A DNA stretch of 64,000 nt from Oscheius tipulae (lineage: Eukaryota; Nematoda; Chromadorea; Rhabditida; Rhabditidae). The notes under the pieces are model-generated. The model searched no databases. It was not told the DNA's origin and saw only the letters and a list, made by a program, of their open reading frames with translations. Below are positions 27,861 through 39,292 of this stretch, one piece after another. A program made the translations under genes and the position numbers. The stretch spans positions 8,308,001 through 8,372,000 of the forward strand of contig JASJZH010000006.1 in the NCBI GenBank assembly GCA_037178975.1, in the 5' to 3' direction. How positions within the stretch are numbered: position 1 is the first letter of the stretch; each line of letters opens with the position of its first letter.

Positions 27861-28675
27861 TCTGAAAACAAAAACTTTGGTCAGCCGTCTGCGCACGGTG
27901 TGCCAACGGACACTGACAGTTGATTTTTGTCAGCCGTATGCAGTGACACCGTATTTGATCTTCGGATCAGCTGGAGACTGGAGCTGACTGACCAAAATAG
28001 GCACACTATGCATGCAAAGAGTCATATCAGCTTTGCATCGAGCCAACTGACCAGTGGGGACCACTTCAAACATAGAGAAAAGGCTTCGAAATCAACAAAT
28101 AGACAGGATGCAAGCATGCGTTTTCCATTTTGGTCGCGCCATGTACAAAATCTTGCTTAGCGACGGGAATTGAAGCAGCAGCTTATGGTTATAGCTAGAA
28201 AACTGTAGAAAAAAACCTTCTCGAAAACTGATACAGTAGCAAAAACTCCTTTGCGCACGGAGGCACCGCCCAGTCAACAATTACGGTATCCTTGACGAGG
28301 ACACACCTGCGGCAGATATCAAAGACACCTGATGGTCAATAAACAGAGAGACTGTCTACTGCAACAGGAAGCAGTTTAGTATAATTCCAGAGAACAGGCT
28401 TAGAGATGCAGTCTGAGTTCTTTTGTCAGACAAGACTACAAAACTTAACGGGAATAATATTCGTGATTGTTTGCGGAAGGTTTGGCTGCCGAGATAGTAT
28501 GGAAGAGACCTTTGAGTTGTTCTTATGTATTTCAGCAGACAAACCCAAAATGATGTTCCTCTATAAAAAAAAAGAAGATGGATTTGCTTTATGAGATCAC
28601 CTACTGAACCTGAGGCACATCATCTATGAAGAACTGAAACCACTATAGTCCCTTTTTCAGCGGTACCTGAACACT

Positions 28676-29060
28676 AAACGGATAAGGGTCTCAAACTGTT
28701 GAAGTGTTATGGTCTCATGTCAATTGTATAGGTGCGGGAAAGATTGAAACTTGAAATTGAAACTTGACAAATTTTAAGGCTTAACTATGGTAAATCGTTC
28801 CTGATGCTGCTCGGTGAGTGGAAACCGGAAAACTGGCTATATTGCATTCGTGCCCACACCGATTCATATATATATATATATATATATTTGGGGTCATTTA
28901 TTAAAAAGAAATTCAATGTTTCCAGCACCTATACAATTGACATAGTAGGTTTTGTCGCTATTTAGAACAAGCTGGTCTCAGGAATGGAACAGACAGGTAA
29001 CCAAAAAGAACACCATTGAGACCATAACACTTTAACAGTTTGATGCCCTTATCCGTTTTG
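28676..29060. repeat. Interrupted inverted repeat (foldback), MITE-like
   Basis: The left arm (about 28676-28735) is nearly the reverse complement of two right-arm blocks, 28925-28943 and 29017-29058. The right arm is split by about 73 bp (28944-29016) with no left-arm partner. A (TA)n microsatellite lies in the central region. The structure fits a non-autonomous foldback element that later gained an insertion. Confidence 0.7.
28866..28888. repeat. (TA)n microsatellite
   Basis: Uninterrupted alternating TA run inside the loop of the inverted repeat. Confidence 0.9.
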
Positions 29061-30652
29061 ATCTGGTTCCCATTGGGTTTCAATTAATTGCCAAAAAACT
29101 TCATTCCGTGTTAATGTTCCCCGTCAAAAGTTTCCCTTCAACGAGCAGATTTCCAATAGTGGGCCTCGAGGCCTGCAACAATGCTTTTCGGGGGCATTGT
29201 CGAGTAGACGACTCACATATTGTTGTCGTCTGTTATTAGTCCTACTAACACATGCAAACATTCAATCTTTCAGCTACTGGTCCTATGTGTTGTCATTCTC
29301 TTTTCCTCGTTCCGAAAAGTCAATCGGCTGCAGGTGATTTATCTAATATCGATTATTGCCGCCAATCGGGTCGCTTCATAATATGCCTCGGCACGGTTTC
29401 GACACTTTCTCCCCCGGGCCATCGCTCTCGCCCTTCCGACTTTCACTCCTTTTCTTTCCTCAGGGTCCAAGCCTTTAATAAATCAAATTTGATGTCAAAA
29501 AGATCGCCTCCCTAGAGGCAGGGTCAAGTTTTTACAAGCCCGCGTTTTTTATGTACTAATATATCGGCTGCCATTCTCCTTGGGAAAAACTTTTTTTCCT
29601 TCTCTAAAACGACACCCACCATTTCGTTTTGAGGCAAGGTCAGCTAATGCACTGTTGTTTCTTGACGCCAAGCTAGTAATTTGGCCAGTTATCTAGCCTT
29701 CGCCTTTCATTTAGTAGCCTTCGTGGCGTCCTGTTTTCAAGGCACCGACACAATAACACTTTCTTTCGACATGAGTCAAGTGTCTTTAGGCCCTAGAAGA
29801 AGTTCATAACCGGGCATGTTTAATCAGCAATAGTGGCTCCTGCTCACGCAAACACACCTCTCACTATAGACAGCTCTCGCCTTCGCATAATGTCTTCCTC
29901 CCCTGTGAGTGCAATATTAACTAGCTGTTCCTTGGAGACCTATACAGAACGGCAAAAAGTCAGGTCAAATCAGAAGATTTCTTCATCCAAATCAACTTAG
30001 ACTTGCTTCCTTCTTCTCGAATTTGTTTTGCTCCAGTTTGGAAGGCATTTTCGGGACACGACTCCTTCCTTTCTGTAGATCTTTTCACTTTACGCTTCTA
30101 ATCAAGATTTTTACTCTTCTGTACGTTCCAATGGTGAAATATATGATGATGTGTCCCCAAATTTCAAATTTTGTTAGTTTTAAGTGTGTTTCCGACTACT
30201 CAGAGTGGAATAAGTATGTTTGGTCAATTCAATACCTTAGTCACATAAGCCTGTTCCAAATAGATGCACTGACGTCCTAAACTTTACTTTCCCATATACT
30301 GTGGCTAAATAATCTCACGACAGTTATTTTCAAACATTACAAAGGATCCCCTCGTTTTCGTTTGTTCTAAGTGGGTCGGTTGCACTTAATCTCACTGATC
30401 TACTCAAAAATTCAGTGAAAAATTTGGAGGTGTCTTTCCTTCTCAAGAGAGTGTGCATGTGTGTGGTTTGCGTAGCACTTCCGGCGAGGACCCCCTGCTT
30501 AGTGGTTCTATCCAACTTCATGTGCGCTACACATTCGATTACGCGCCTCAATCGCTCGAATGCTCCATTGGCGTCGCTGACCCCGTACTTCTTCTTTCGT
30601 CAAACTTTTTGAACCCATTTTTTGATACTTTTCCACTTTCAGAGATGTGAGA

Positions 30653-31283
30653 ATGATAGCTCCAAAGGAAGCCTGTAAATATCTCATCAACTATCCCTTT
30701 TCGCCACTCTCGATCGCCAAAGCACATAATATTGTGAGTCTTATGTTTTAGTATTCATCCATTTTAGTATAGAAAACATAGAAAATAACAACTATCGACA
30801 TTTTAGCTCCAGTATATAGCCTCCCTAGTCTGTTGGAGAATCCAATTGCCTTCTGGAGGTTTCTTTCCATTCCTGCTACCCTTATCGGATATTCTTGGTC
30901 TTGCCATCGCCGTCGTCTCATTATGGTTTATGGTTCAGAAGTTTTACTGGAAAAAATTGGTTAGTCCCACTTCATAATTAACTCAATTGACCGCGCCAAT
31001 TTCAGGAAATGGGTATGAACACGGTTGCAGTCGCTATGACCACCTTTGCATTGTTCACCATTATTTTCCATTCCAGCTTGGGTTTTGCCTTTTTTGTAAG
31101 TTTCTCCGAGTTGTTTTGAAGTTATTATTTCAGTTTATTCACTTATTCGTGCTTTCCGCATGGTCATTCTGTCTGTGGTGGAGCTGGAAAATGACAAAAA
31201 ACACCGTCTCGAATCTGTTCATTTCCAACTGGGGAGAAGCCACGACAGAGATCGAAATCGAAGCTTTAGAGGAGCATTTTTAA
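30653..31283 (+). CDS. Four-pass membrane protein, unrecognised
   Basis: Four in-phase exons give about 157 aa. The first begins MIAPKEACKYLINYPFSPLS. Then come hydrophobic segments: YIASLVCWRIQLPSGGFFPF with LGLAIAVVSLWFMVQKFYW; NTVAVAMTTFALFTIIFHSS with LGFAFF; and FIHLFVLSAWSFCLWWSWKM. A short acidic C-terminus (EATTEIEIEALEEHF) precedes the stop at 31281-31283. The predicted topology is four transmembrane helices with both ends on one side. I do not recognise the family; the size resembles small nematode tetraspan proteins. A TTTCAG acceptor lies ten bases upstream of the ATG. AATAAA at 31351. Confidence 0.7.
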
Positions 31284-31844
31284 TTAACGAATACTGTGAC
31301 TGTTCTACGTGTTGTTTTTCTTTTTTCGGGTTGCTTGTTTTTTGGCGTTCAATAAATTCACAATCGAGGAATATGTAGAGGACATGTTAGGGAGTGCATA
31401 CACCAGAAAAGAGATGTTTAATCATTCGTTTTCTGTAAAAAGACGAAAAAGGATTTTTTAAATTCGCACTCGCTAGGAAATATTCGTCAAAAACCAGCGT
31501 GAGCAATGGATTTATATTTGGGACAGAAACAAAAGGCCCATTGAACTTCAGTGTGCAAAGAAAAATTGGTTCTTTTCAGAATGGGTTCTCTCTGAGTAGC
31601 GTTTTTATGTCATTGCTGTTCAGGAATTGAATGTGGCAGGATGATAGTGGTAGAAAAGTGCCAAGGACGATAGAGTCCTACTTGGGAAAAGAAAGTATCG
31701 CTAACACAAAGGGATCTAACAAGGCATTGGAAATTTTCCTGGCGAGAAGGCGTTAAATCAAACAGACAAAGTCAGAAACCTATCAATTTTCCGTAAACTT
31801 GTAATAGAGTGCTGCGAAAGCTCTGCTGAGAACCTGGCAAACTA
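31284..31844. other. Convergent intergenic
   Basis: Holds the polyadenylation signal of the preceding gene and no other recognisable feature. Confidence 0.4.
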
Positions 31845-32208
31845 TCAGACGGTTTTTTGGAATACGCTAAGCACGTCGGGATAAAAGTATGTGGCCAGTT
31901 TGATGCAGATGTCTTCAAGTAGGTGCTAAAAGAAATATTTTTTGCTCTAGTGACCGGATGGAGCAAACATGCGTGAGCTATCGTTTTCCGGATGGTCTCG
32001 GTTACATTCCGCCACGCGCGGAGAGCAAAAAGAGCAAAGAAAAGCTCGATGGTCCAACTAGATACAAGTGCAATCTGAGGGTTTACTGAAGACGCAATTT
32101 GACAGAAGACCTCTGGAAATAAAAACAAAACTGACGACTGTTAGAAACTGGATGAGTTCGACATACCTTGATATCCGGCAGAAACTTCAGAGATTCTATT
32201 GTTCAAAA
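31845..32208 (-). CDS. 3' exons of an unrecognised protein (5' part not found)
   Basis: Exons at about 32208-32168, 32112-31955 and 31925-31845 join in phase with good GT-AG introns (28-55 bp). They read NNRISEVSAGYQ, EVFCQIASSVNPQIALVSSW, IELFFALFALRAWRNVTETI and HLLEDICIKLATYFYPDVLS, with a stop at 31845-31847. The helical, amphipathic composition looks like a true C-terminus, but I find no start. Upstream sequence on this strand overlaps the promoter of the Ala/Pro gene at 32470, so this may be a truncated relic. Confidence 0.4.
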
Positions 32209-32412
32209 CCTACATTAACGATTTGGTTCTTCATACATGATTTTTGTGCTTTACTCTCATTAAACTTCCCAAAAAGTCTTCCACTGACCGCCAGGTTGCC
32301 GTTTCGCACCTTCTATTTGCCAGGCATCCGGTCAGCCGCAACGGGAGGACAAAAACACAGCCGAAACGCAATCCCTGCCACCGTTTCAAAGGAAAGAAAG
32401 CCCTTCCGGCAC

Positions 32413-32419
32413 TATAAAA
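32413..32419 (+). promoter_or_regulatory. TATA box of Ala/Pro-rich gene 1
   Basis: TATAAAA 57 bp before the ATG, the spacing seen in the two paralogues (54 and 56 bp). No TTTCAG near the start, so transcription probably begins just downstream of the TATA box. Confidence 0.7.
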
Positions 32420-32469
32420 TGGTTCGTGTTCGGCTCTAAGAGCACTGAGCGCCTGCCCGCCTTCCAACA

Positions 32470-33153
32470 ATGTACAAGCTGTGAGTTCTCACAACTTTCC
32501 CCTCAATCTTGCTCTTTTTTTTACAGTACCCTCATCTCTGCTCTTTTCTGCTGTGCTTCAGCTCAGCTCGCTGCCTGGCCAGGAAGTAGCTTCTGTAAGT
32601 ACTGATTATTTCTAGGGTATGGTCCCCGTTCAGCTCCTTACTACCAAGCCATACTTGGTCCCGCTCGTACACCAGTTAACAGTGTACCCGTCATCGGTCA
32701 GGGAGTCGCCCCAGGGGCTATCCCAGCTCCTCCAGCTGTAGCTGCCCCCGTCTTTGCTGCTCCCGCTTTCCCTCTTGCTGCTCCCGTTCCCGGTAAGACA
32801 CAAGTATGGATAAGATACAGTAGCTGTTCAGCTTTCGCCCCTCTTGCTGCTCCTGCCCCCGTCTTTGCCGCTCCTCTTCCAGTTGCTGCCCCAGGTAAGA
32901 CAGTCATTGTCCCACAGTAACTCAAACAGTCGCCGTCCCAGCTGCTTCAGTTCTCCGCGGACCTGCTTACGCTTATGCTCCTTCCCCGGTTCTGGCACCA
33001 GTTCGCCCTGCCTTTGCTGCTCCAGCTCCTCTCCTAGCTCCTGCTCCGGTCTTCGCAGCCCCAGCTCTCCCAGTCGTTCCTCGTTACGTCCCGGCTTACT
33101 CTCCGTTTGCTACTAGCGCTGTCTTCATCGGATCCAACAAGGGTAGCAAGTGA
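32470..33153 (+). CDS. Secreted Ala/Pro-rich repeat protein 1
   Basis: Exon 1 is only MYKL; after the first intron it reads TLISALFCCASAQLAAWPGS, a signal peptide. The mature part is built from AAP(A/V)-type repeats such as VAAPVFAAPAFPLAAPVP, PLAAPAPVFAAPLPVAAP and PAFAAPAPLLAPAPVFAAPA, ending FATSAVFIGSNKGSK at 33153. Related to the genes at 38535 and 43038, but its N-terminal region differs (YGPRSAPYYQAILGPARTPV). Compositionally it resembles AAPA-rich cuticle or extracellular-matrix proteins of ecdysozoans, so a structural extracellular role is likely but inferred. Introns of about 35-45 bp interrupt the repeats. AATAAA near 33245. Long antisense open frames here are by-products of the Ala/Pro composition. 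Confidence 0.8.
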
Positions 33154-34035
33154 GTTTCATGCGCATAGCCGTAATAAGCATAACTTGCAGAACCGCTTAA
33201 TTATTGAGAAGAGACTCGATGTTGTAAATATTGTGATTCAATGACAATAAATTTTGTATTATTATAATTTGTTGATAGAAATCGAAGACGTAATCGAGAT
33301 ATAGTAGTAATATCTTTTGTCTTTATTTCTTGTGTTCCTGGTCTGTTTTCAGCTCCGAATGTTTCCAAGTTGAAGCCTAGACGTGATACCTAGGCTTTCG
33401 AAGTCGTGATTCTTTGGGAGCTTGTGGTTAGCCAAAAACAGGAACTTGAACAGCTGTGTTTTCCGGTGGTCGCTTCAACTTCAGACACTAGCATACCTTT
33501 CAACCATGAAGATGTTCATTCTCTTTGTTTTACTGTCAACTGTTGCATAAGTTCAATTAAAATGCTTGGATACTCTTAATTTAGATCTACATTTGTAAAC
33601 CATTCATACTCTGACAATGTAGCCGGCACTGCTCACAAAAGCATAAAGGAGCATGAAAGAGTAGCATTCACGCCTTTTGGTTCTAGGAGGTTACATATCA
33701 ATATGCTATACAATAAAAATTCCTAGTGGGAAGTTCTTATGTGCAGTTAAATTACCTTGCCATCTTCCAGTTTTTTTTTCTAGAGGGTTGCTTTTCTATA
33801 CGTTCGCGACATCTATCACTCTTGGAAAGGAACAGTTGTGGAAATATTGAGTATGACAGTGAGTCAGCTTTTTTGGTAACTGAAAAGTGTAAACAGTGGC
33901 GAATGGGACAATTCTTTCATTCTAAGTTTACAGTTGAACACTTTTACATCGACATGAAGATCTTGATCAATTACCTTTACTTTTCACAATCCGTGCGCTT
34001 GCTTTCCAAGTCGCTCTGCCAGCGAATCTACCTTT
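33154..34035. other. Intergenic 3' flank of Ala/Pro gene 1
   Basis: AATAAA near 33245 and a small perfect hairpin at about 33374-33400. No gene recognised. Confidence 0.4.
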
Positions 34036-35153
34036 TTGTGGAAAGGAAGAGGGGTTCCGGTCCCAGCACTGCCACACAGAGGAACCGTCATGTCACCACC
34101 TGTGATTCGAGGCCTGCTCAACATCTGCCACCTCAACTGCCAATCCATCCTCTCGAAGAGGCGTCTACTCGAACTTGAAGAAGCGCTATTGAAGATCTCC
34201 TTCGATGTCATGGGCCTGAGCGAGATCTGGAAGTCCGGAAACGGTCATGAGCAGCTGAGGAAGTCTGGCTGCCATCTTCTCTACAGTGAAGGCCAGCAAA
34301 ACCGACGCGGCGTCGGCTTCATTGTGGCACCGCATCTCGTCCCCAACATCCATCGCTTCAGCTGATAGACGACAGATGCTGCACATTGAAGCTGAGAGGG
34401 CCGAATTGAAGTCTCCTTCTCGTCATGGGATACGACCCTACAGGAGACGCCGATGATGACCGCTACGACCGCTTCCTGAGCAAGATCCAGAGAGCTGCGT
34501 ACAACCCAAAAGGTGGATCCTTATGGAAACAGGGACTGCCAATGGTGCGAGTAAGGGTCAGAGCGCTAGAATCATGAGCCAGTCGAGCTTTCCCAGAAAA
34601 CATCAGAGGTCTACAATAGTGCTCGGAGACTGGAATGCCTAGGAACGCGTCTTTATCCACTGGAAACGTCGATCGGAGCTTACGGCTACGGCAAGACGTA
34701 GACAACAGGCAACACAGAAAAAGATGAATTGGCCTCTCTTGATGGCATCCAGGAGAGGAGAGAAGAGAGGCAATGGAGGATCCCGATTCAACAATCCAGT
34801 ATCGTGACATTCGCGAAGATAAAGCCCGTGCTGTGGCTACGGAAAGGATCCCACGCGCAGAAAGGCTCTCAGCCAACACAAGGAACCTTTTTGACCAACG
34901 ACGAGTTCTGCTGGCCAAGGCTGACATTCCATCACGTCTCCAACTGGTCCAAACGAACAAGTCACTGCGCATCGTCATTCGGGTATTGAGAAGAATCTGT
35001 TTAACCGGCATCACCAGACGCTTGCGTCCAAGCGATTCTTTGAGGACATATCGACTCCTGCGATCGGACAGCTCCAAACGAAGGACGGATCTCGAACTGT
35101 CAGCTTTACATTCTACCTTTCCAAAGGCTTACATTCACCACAATGATGGGTAG
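34036..35153 (+). mobile_element. Degenerate non-LTR (RTE-like) retrotransposon fragment
   Basis: The first frame carries the N-terminus of an apurinic-type endonuclease: LLNICHLNCQSILSKRRLLE, SFDVMGLSEIWKSGNGHEQL and GVGFIVAPHLVPNIHRFS. In other frames downstream come DADDDRYDRFLSKIQRA, then LGDWNA (near 34625), the GD(F/W)NA endonuclease motif, and helical linker pieces (SANTRNLFDQRRVLLAKADI, ASKRFFEDISTPAIGQLQTK) typical of the segment before reverse transcriptase. Stops and frameshifts break it throughout, and no reverse transcriptase motif is visible, so it is a dead partial copy. Confidence 0.75.
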
Positions 35154-35251
35154 ACTCGGTTAGATAATTCGAGAAATGCTTTAGCAGCGCCGTCGTGCAA
35201 GCAAGTCCAAAATGTGGTAATACAGACAAAGAAAAATTTATAGCTTAAAGG

Positions 35252-35688
35252 AGCACTGTCACTGCGAGGAGGTGAGGGAACGGCGGAACCTTTTGTAGAT
35301 GGGTTCCGCCACGAACTTCGCTCAAAATGCATGTTTTAGATTTTCCAGTGCTTCATACACATTTTCATGACTTCTTAGTGTATTTAATCGACTCAGCGTC
35401 AAAAACTACCCCGGAAGTGTCTACTTCGACGTTAAAAAAATAGAAAGGGAATGAGGATAAGGGGGAAGAGCAGCATTTTCACAACTTTCTTCACTATTCT
35501 CACATTTTTTAAGTCAAAGTAGACGTTTCTGGGGTAGTGTTCGACGCTAAGTCGATTAAACACACTTAAAAGTCATGAAAATGTGTGTAAAGCACCGAAA
35601 AATGCAAAAAATGCATTCTGAGCCGAGTTCGTGGCGGGACCTATCTACAAAAATGGTTCCGCCGTCCCCTCAGACGGCAGAACGTGCT
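35252..35688. repeat. Foldback element 1 (long inverted repeat)
   Basis: The left arm, about 35252-35430, is an imperfect reverse complement of the right arm, about 35513-35688, over roughly 170 bp, with an 80-bp spacer. Matching blocks include GGCGGAACC/GGTTCCGCC, CACGAACT/AGTTCGTG, CATTTTCATGACTT/AAGTCATGAAAATG and TTTAATCGACT/AGTCGATTAAA. No coding capacity. It fits a MITE or foldback transposon. Confidence 0.8.
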
Positions 35689-35698
35689 TTTGCAGTTG

Positions 35699-35962
35699 GT
35701 TACGAACTTTCCCCAAAATCCGTGTCTAGCCATTTTCGATGTTTTACACTATTTGTAACGTAAAAAATTCCTCTATGTACGGTTATTTTCTCAACCTTTG
35801 TCGTTAAATCTTCCGACAAAATAGACAAACCTGACATAGTTGTTGAATCAGAATCGTTTGAGTACACCTAGAAGTTAAAACCAAGAGTGTAAAGCGCCGA
35901 GAAATACAAAAAATATTTTGACGCAAGTTCGTGGAACACAGCTTCAATAAGCGTTCTACCGT
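35699..35962. repeat. Foldback element 2, diverged relative of element 1
   Basis: 35699-35752 resembles the left arm, and 35868-35962 the right arm, of the adjacent element (shared AGTGTAAAGC.CCGA.AAATACAAAAAAT and CAAGTTCGTGG stretches). The two arms are weak inverted repeats of each other. More degenerate than element 1. Confidence 0.55.
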
Positions 35963-36295
35963 GCTTCATGTTCTCGTAACGGGACTGTTTCTTTATAATG
36001 TTTTGAAATCGCGGCAAGAGCCGAGAGAGAAAGATCGGAAGGAGAGCTTGGCCAAGAGTCCCTCCAGGTCACAGCGGTTTAGTACATGTGGCGTGTCTCG
36101 AACGTTTTTATGCCCTTTTAAGTTGCCAGTTTGAGCTGAAAAATAGTTTTTTAAATCCCCTTTCATAAAGCTTCGTCAAACAGCTGTTATCTTTCTATTT
36201 GATGTCAGAACTTTATCAAGAACGAGCAGAGGTTCGATCTCGTCTGATTTCGATTGATCATTTTTTATTGTCGGAACCAAGAGGTTGCTATCATG

Positions 36296-36511
36296 TCAGG
36301 GCTTCCTTGCCACTCCCATAGCTAGAATCCACTCTTCGCCTCCCTCTCTTGCCTGTCGCATCCACATGGTTGGAGTTCGTCCGAGGCGACCACAGGCTTT
36401 CTTCAGCTCATCTTCCCATCTCATGCACAGTCTCCCTAGATTCAGAAGAACCCATTCCGTCATCGCTATCGCTTTCTTCCTCCTTCTATCTTGGCCACTT
36501 TTCTCGCCCAT
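36296..36511 (-). mobile_element. RTE-like retrotransposon 3'-end fragment
   Basis: The frame contains MTEWVLLNLGRLCMRWEDEL and KKACGRLGRTPTMWMRQARE, the RW(E/A)DD(L/I)...W.R.A.D pattern at the C-terminus of non-LTR reverse-transcriptase polyproteins. It is on the opposite strand from the endonuclease fragment at 34036, so it derives from another insertion or a rearrangement. Confidence 0.65.
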
Positions 36512-37199
36512 TTCAGCTTACTCGTTCATGTCAATACCAGAATAATTCTGTCACGAGAAACACTACAGAGAGAGATTATGTGTATGTCAATGTGTGACCG
36601 GTAGAAAAATAATTGGGCGTCGAGGGGAAGATTTTGCTATGCAAAATATTATCGAATATTACAGAAATGATTTGGCGCTGCAGTTTCGAGAGATGCAAAA
36701 GATAAACCATTGCAGTAAATTGGGCAGTCAACTGTGGGAAACTGACGTGTGAATAGAAATTAATACCCCGATTCTTTCAGAAGCGTCTCAAAAGTATACA
36801 ATGCAACTAAACAACGGCTTGAACCAATCTTCTAGAATGGGATAACTTGGGGTAAAAACAAATCGCTCAAAACGGTCAGTTAGAATATGCAAGTCTCGGA
36901 CATTGGAAAAAGTACCTTTCATACTTTTCAAGAAGACCAAGAGATGTGTCATCCTTTTGTTTGAACTTTTTCTCTGGTATCAAAACAATAAATACCTATG
37001 CTGTGGAGGGCTGTTTAAAAAAATAACTGGATATTGATTGTTCGTAGGGCAGACGGCTATTATAAGAAGATAGTCTATTGTGAGTTGAGAGTCTGTATGC
37101 GTCTATCCTACGACATATATTACCGTTCACTAATGGTTCGAATACTAGTTTATTGGTTGGGGTATAGAGAGATATAGAAGGTGGTACATAATTACAGCG

Positions 37200-37336
37200 A
37201 GGAAGCCACACACTTACATACGAACACGCGAACACACGAGTCAAAGGGTCCTCCTCTTGGAGGCGGGGAATCTGGTCAAAAGGTCGGGAGCGACATTGAT
37301 GATTACTGTGCTTCTGGGCGTTGTGAGCTTTATAGG
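37200..37336 (-). CDS. Possible isolated exon
   Basis: On the - strand a TTTTCCAG acceptor is followed by an open stretch, AYKAHNAQKHSNHQCRSRPF and DQIPRLQEEDPLTRVFACSY, ending at a GTAAGT donor. Exon-like, but no neighbouring exons could be tied to it. The rest of 36512-38398 shows no gene. Confidence 0.2.
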
Positions 37337-38398
37337 CCTGGAAAACATTGTTAGTTCACACCTTTTATTGTAATCAGAAGGAAAGAAGCGAATATACATC
37401 CGCACTAGAGCGTTTCAGGATGAGAACCGACTCTTTGGATGCACCCATTGTTACTGAACCCAGCAAACAAAGGAAGAAGATGATTAAGACTCAGAGATAT
37501 ATCAATGAGGAAAAATTGTTTGAGCCGCTAGAAGTCATAATTTTGTATGGGAACAGCCGGGATACAGACAGTCATAATGAGTTCGCGGAGACAGTTGTAT
37601 GGCAAGACATAATGACACATACTTTTCCTAAAAGATGATAGGAGACCATTGGCATAGCCTATATATGAACTTTGATTTTGATTTATATTGAGCAGTTCTG
37701 ATTTTCTCCTACCAAAATTGAGCTCCATACTTTTTTGAAACGTTTTCTAGTGCACTTAGTGCACCATTTTCCTTAGAGTACCCGAGAACTGCGTGATGGC
37801 GCTCGCTGGAACTGTCCGGTCAGCTCTCTCTGTGTCTGTTGTTTGCTGTTGACAAACAACATGGTGGCAACTGCACTTCCGGTCGGCGTGAGAAAAACTT
37901 TGGATAGTAACCGTGAAGAACAAACACGCATAAGGAACCGGCATCCTTTGAATAGTATTCAAGTGACCAAATGGCATCGACTGATGACTCAGCACAAACT
38001 TTGAATATCGTGCTATATATGCAAATGCAAAACTTTTGCAAATGCTCTGAAGTTTTCAGTGAACCTGGTACAATTCTTCATTTTCTGTTTCAATAGCCCC
38101 CAAAATGATCTCGTCGAAACCGAGAGACTATTTTTAAGCACTTAAACTGAAAATAGCTCTGTGCGCACTAAAGACGTTGCATAAAAAAGCTATGCAGAAT
38201 GTCTTTGTGCTTGCAACGCTGAAACTTTACGACAGTTCAAATAGTTTAATGGATTCGTGAGATTGATGAGTGGGAAGGATGAATCTTCAAATGTGTCAAC
38301 GCAGTAATAATGTTATTCTACTTGAAAACAACTGTTGCAGACCAGACAGTAGCTGACCAGGAATCTCCAGGTTCCCGCTCTCTTCTTTTCGAGAGCTC

Positions 38399-38487
38399 TT
38401 TCACACCGCGAGCTCTTACGTGAGCGCCTGGGGCGTGTCCGGAAAATGTCCGCGAGAGGGAACCAGTTTCTCCGGAAGGCTATATAA
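38399..38487 (+). promoter_or_regulatory. Conserved promoter of Ala/Pro gene 2
   Basis: Shares ordered blocks with the promoter of gene 3: TTTCACACCGC, GCTCTTACGTGA, CTGGGGCGTG, CCGGAAAA, TGTCCG, TCTCCGGAAG and CTATATAAC (TATA at 38481-38487, 54 bp before the ATG). CCGGAAG looks like an ETS-type site and TTACGTGA like a bZIP/CRE half site; these are resemblances only. Confidence 0.75.
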
Positions 38488-38534
38488 CGGAGCTCCTCGG
38501 TATGGAGTGCATCATTCGATCACTCTTCCTCACT

Positions 38535-39292
38535 ATGTCCTCTCAATTTATCGGGTATAGAAGCATTCTTTCTTAGACTTTCTCCTTTTCAGTATTCTTT
38601 GCTCAGTCTTGGCTCTTTCTCAGGCACAGGTTGCTATCAACGGGCCCTTCCTCGGCAGATACTATGTTCCGGCTAAGCCACTTCTGACCCCTGGAGTTGC
38701 TCCGGTCGCCGCTCCGGTCTTTGCTCCTGCTCCTGTACCAGTTGCTGCTCCCCTTCCTCTTGCTGCTCCTGCTCTTCCTCTGGCCGCCCCCGTTCCAGGT
38801 AAAATTTTGTGGTTTAGAAAAAAGGATACCTTTATAGCCTTCGCCCCTCCTTCGGTCTTCGCTGCTCCGGCTCCCGCACCCGTCTTTGCCGCTCCCGCTC
38901 CAGCTCTGGCTGCTCCTGCTCTCCCTGCCTTTGCTCCTGCTCCTCTCATGGCTCCTGCCGTCCCCGCCTTCCGTCCAGCTCTCGCTGCCCCAATGATGGC
39001 TGCTCCTGCTCCCGTCTTCGCTGCTCCCCCAGCTCCCGTCTTCGCCGCTCCGCCAGCCCCAGTCCTTGCCGCTCCCCCAGCCCCCGTTTTCGCTGCTCCC
39101 CCTGCTCCAGTCTTCGCCCCGGCTCCTCTTGCCGCACCCATCGCCCCTGCTTTCGCCCCAGCTCCTTTCGCAGCTCCTCTTTCTGCTCCTGCCCTGCCTT
39201 TCGCCGCTGCTCCAGCCGTCGTTCCCGCCTACGCTGGACCGTTCGTCCGATCCGCCTACTTCATTGGAAGTAACAAGGCCAAGAATGCTTAG
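38535..39292 (+). CDS. Secreted Ala/Pro-rich repeat protein 2
   Basis: A tiny exon 1 (MSSQFIG) joins across a short intron to ILCSVLALSQAQ, completing a signal peptide. The head VAINGPFLGRYYVPAKPLLT is shared with gene 3. The body is a long run of AAPAPVFAAP-type repeats (for example PAPVFAAPPAPVFAAPPAPV). The tail PAVVPAYAGPFVRSAYFIGS, NKAKNA is also shared with gene 3. About 240 aa. The repeats are low complexity and prone to expansion. A structural extracellular role (cuticle, egg coat or similar) is inferred from composition. The second intron, about 38 bp, interrupts the repeat region as in the paralogues. Codon use strongly prefers GCT/GCC and CCC/CCA, as in highly expressed genes. Confidence 0.85.

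Larger units (their letters stand above)
27861..30652. other. Long intergenic region, no gene seen
   Basis: Contains an interrupted inverted repeat (28676-29060) and a (TA)n run. Frames such as 29252-29515 (+) lack splice support and look like chance. Confidence 0.5.

Noticed and set aside
36180-36260. GAGGTTCGATCTC, another tRNA B-box-like sequence
   Set aside because: No A box or acceptor stem at the right distance.
38662-39141. 159-codon antisense frame over Ala/Pro gene 2 (Gly/Ala/Thr-rich)
   Set aside because: A by-product of the GCT/CCC repeat composition; the + strand has signal peptide, promoter and paralogues.
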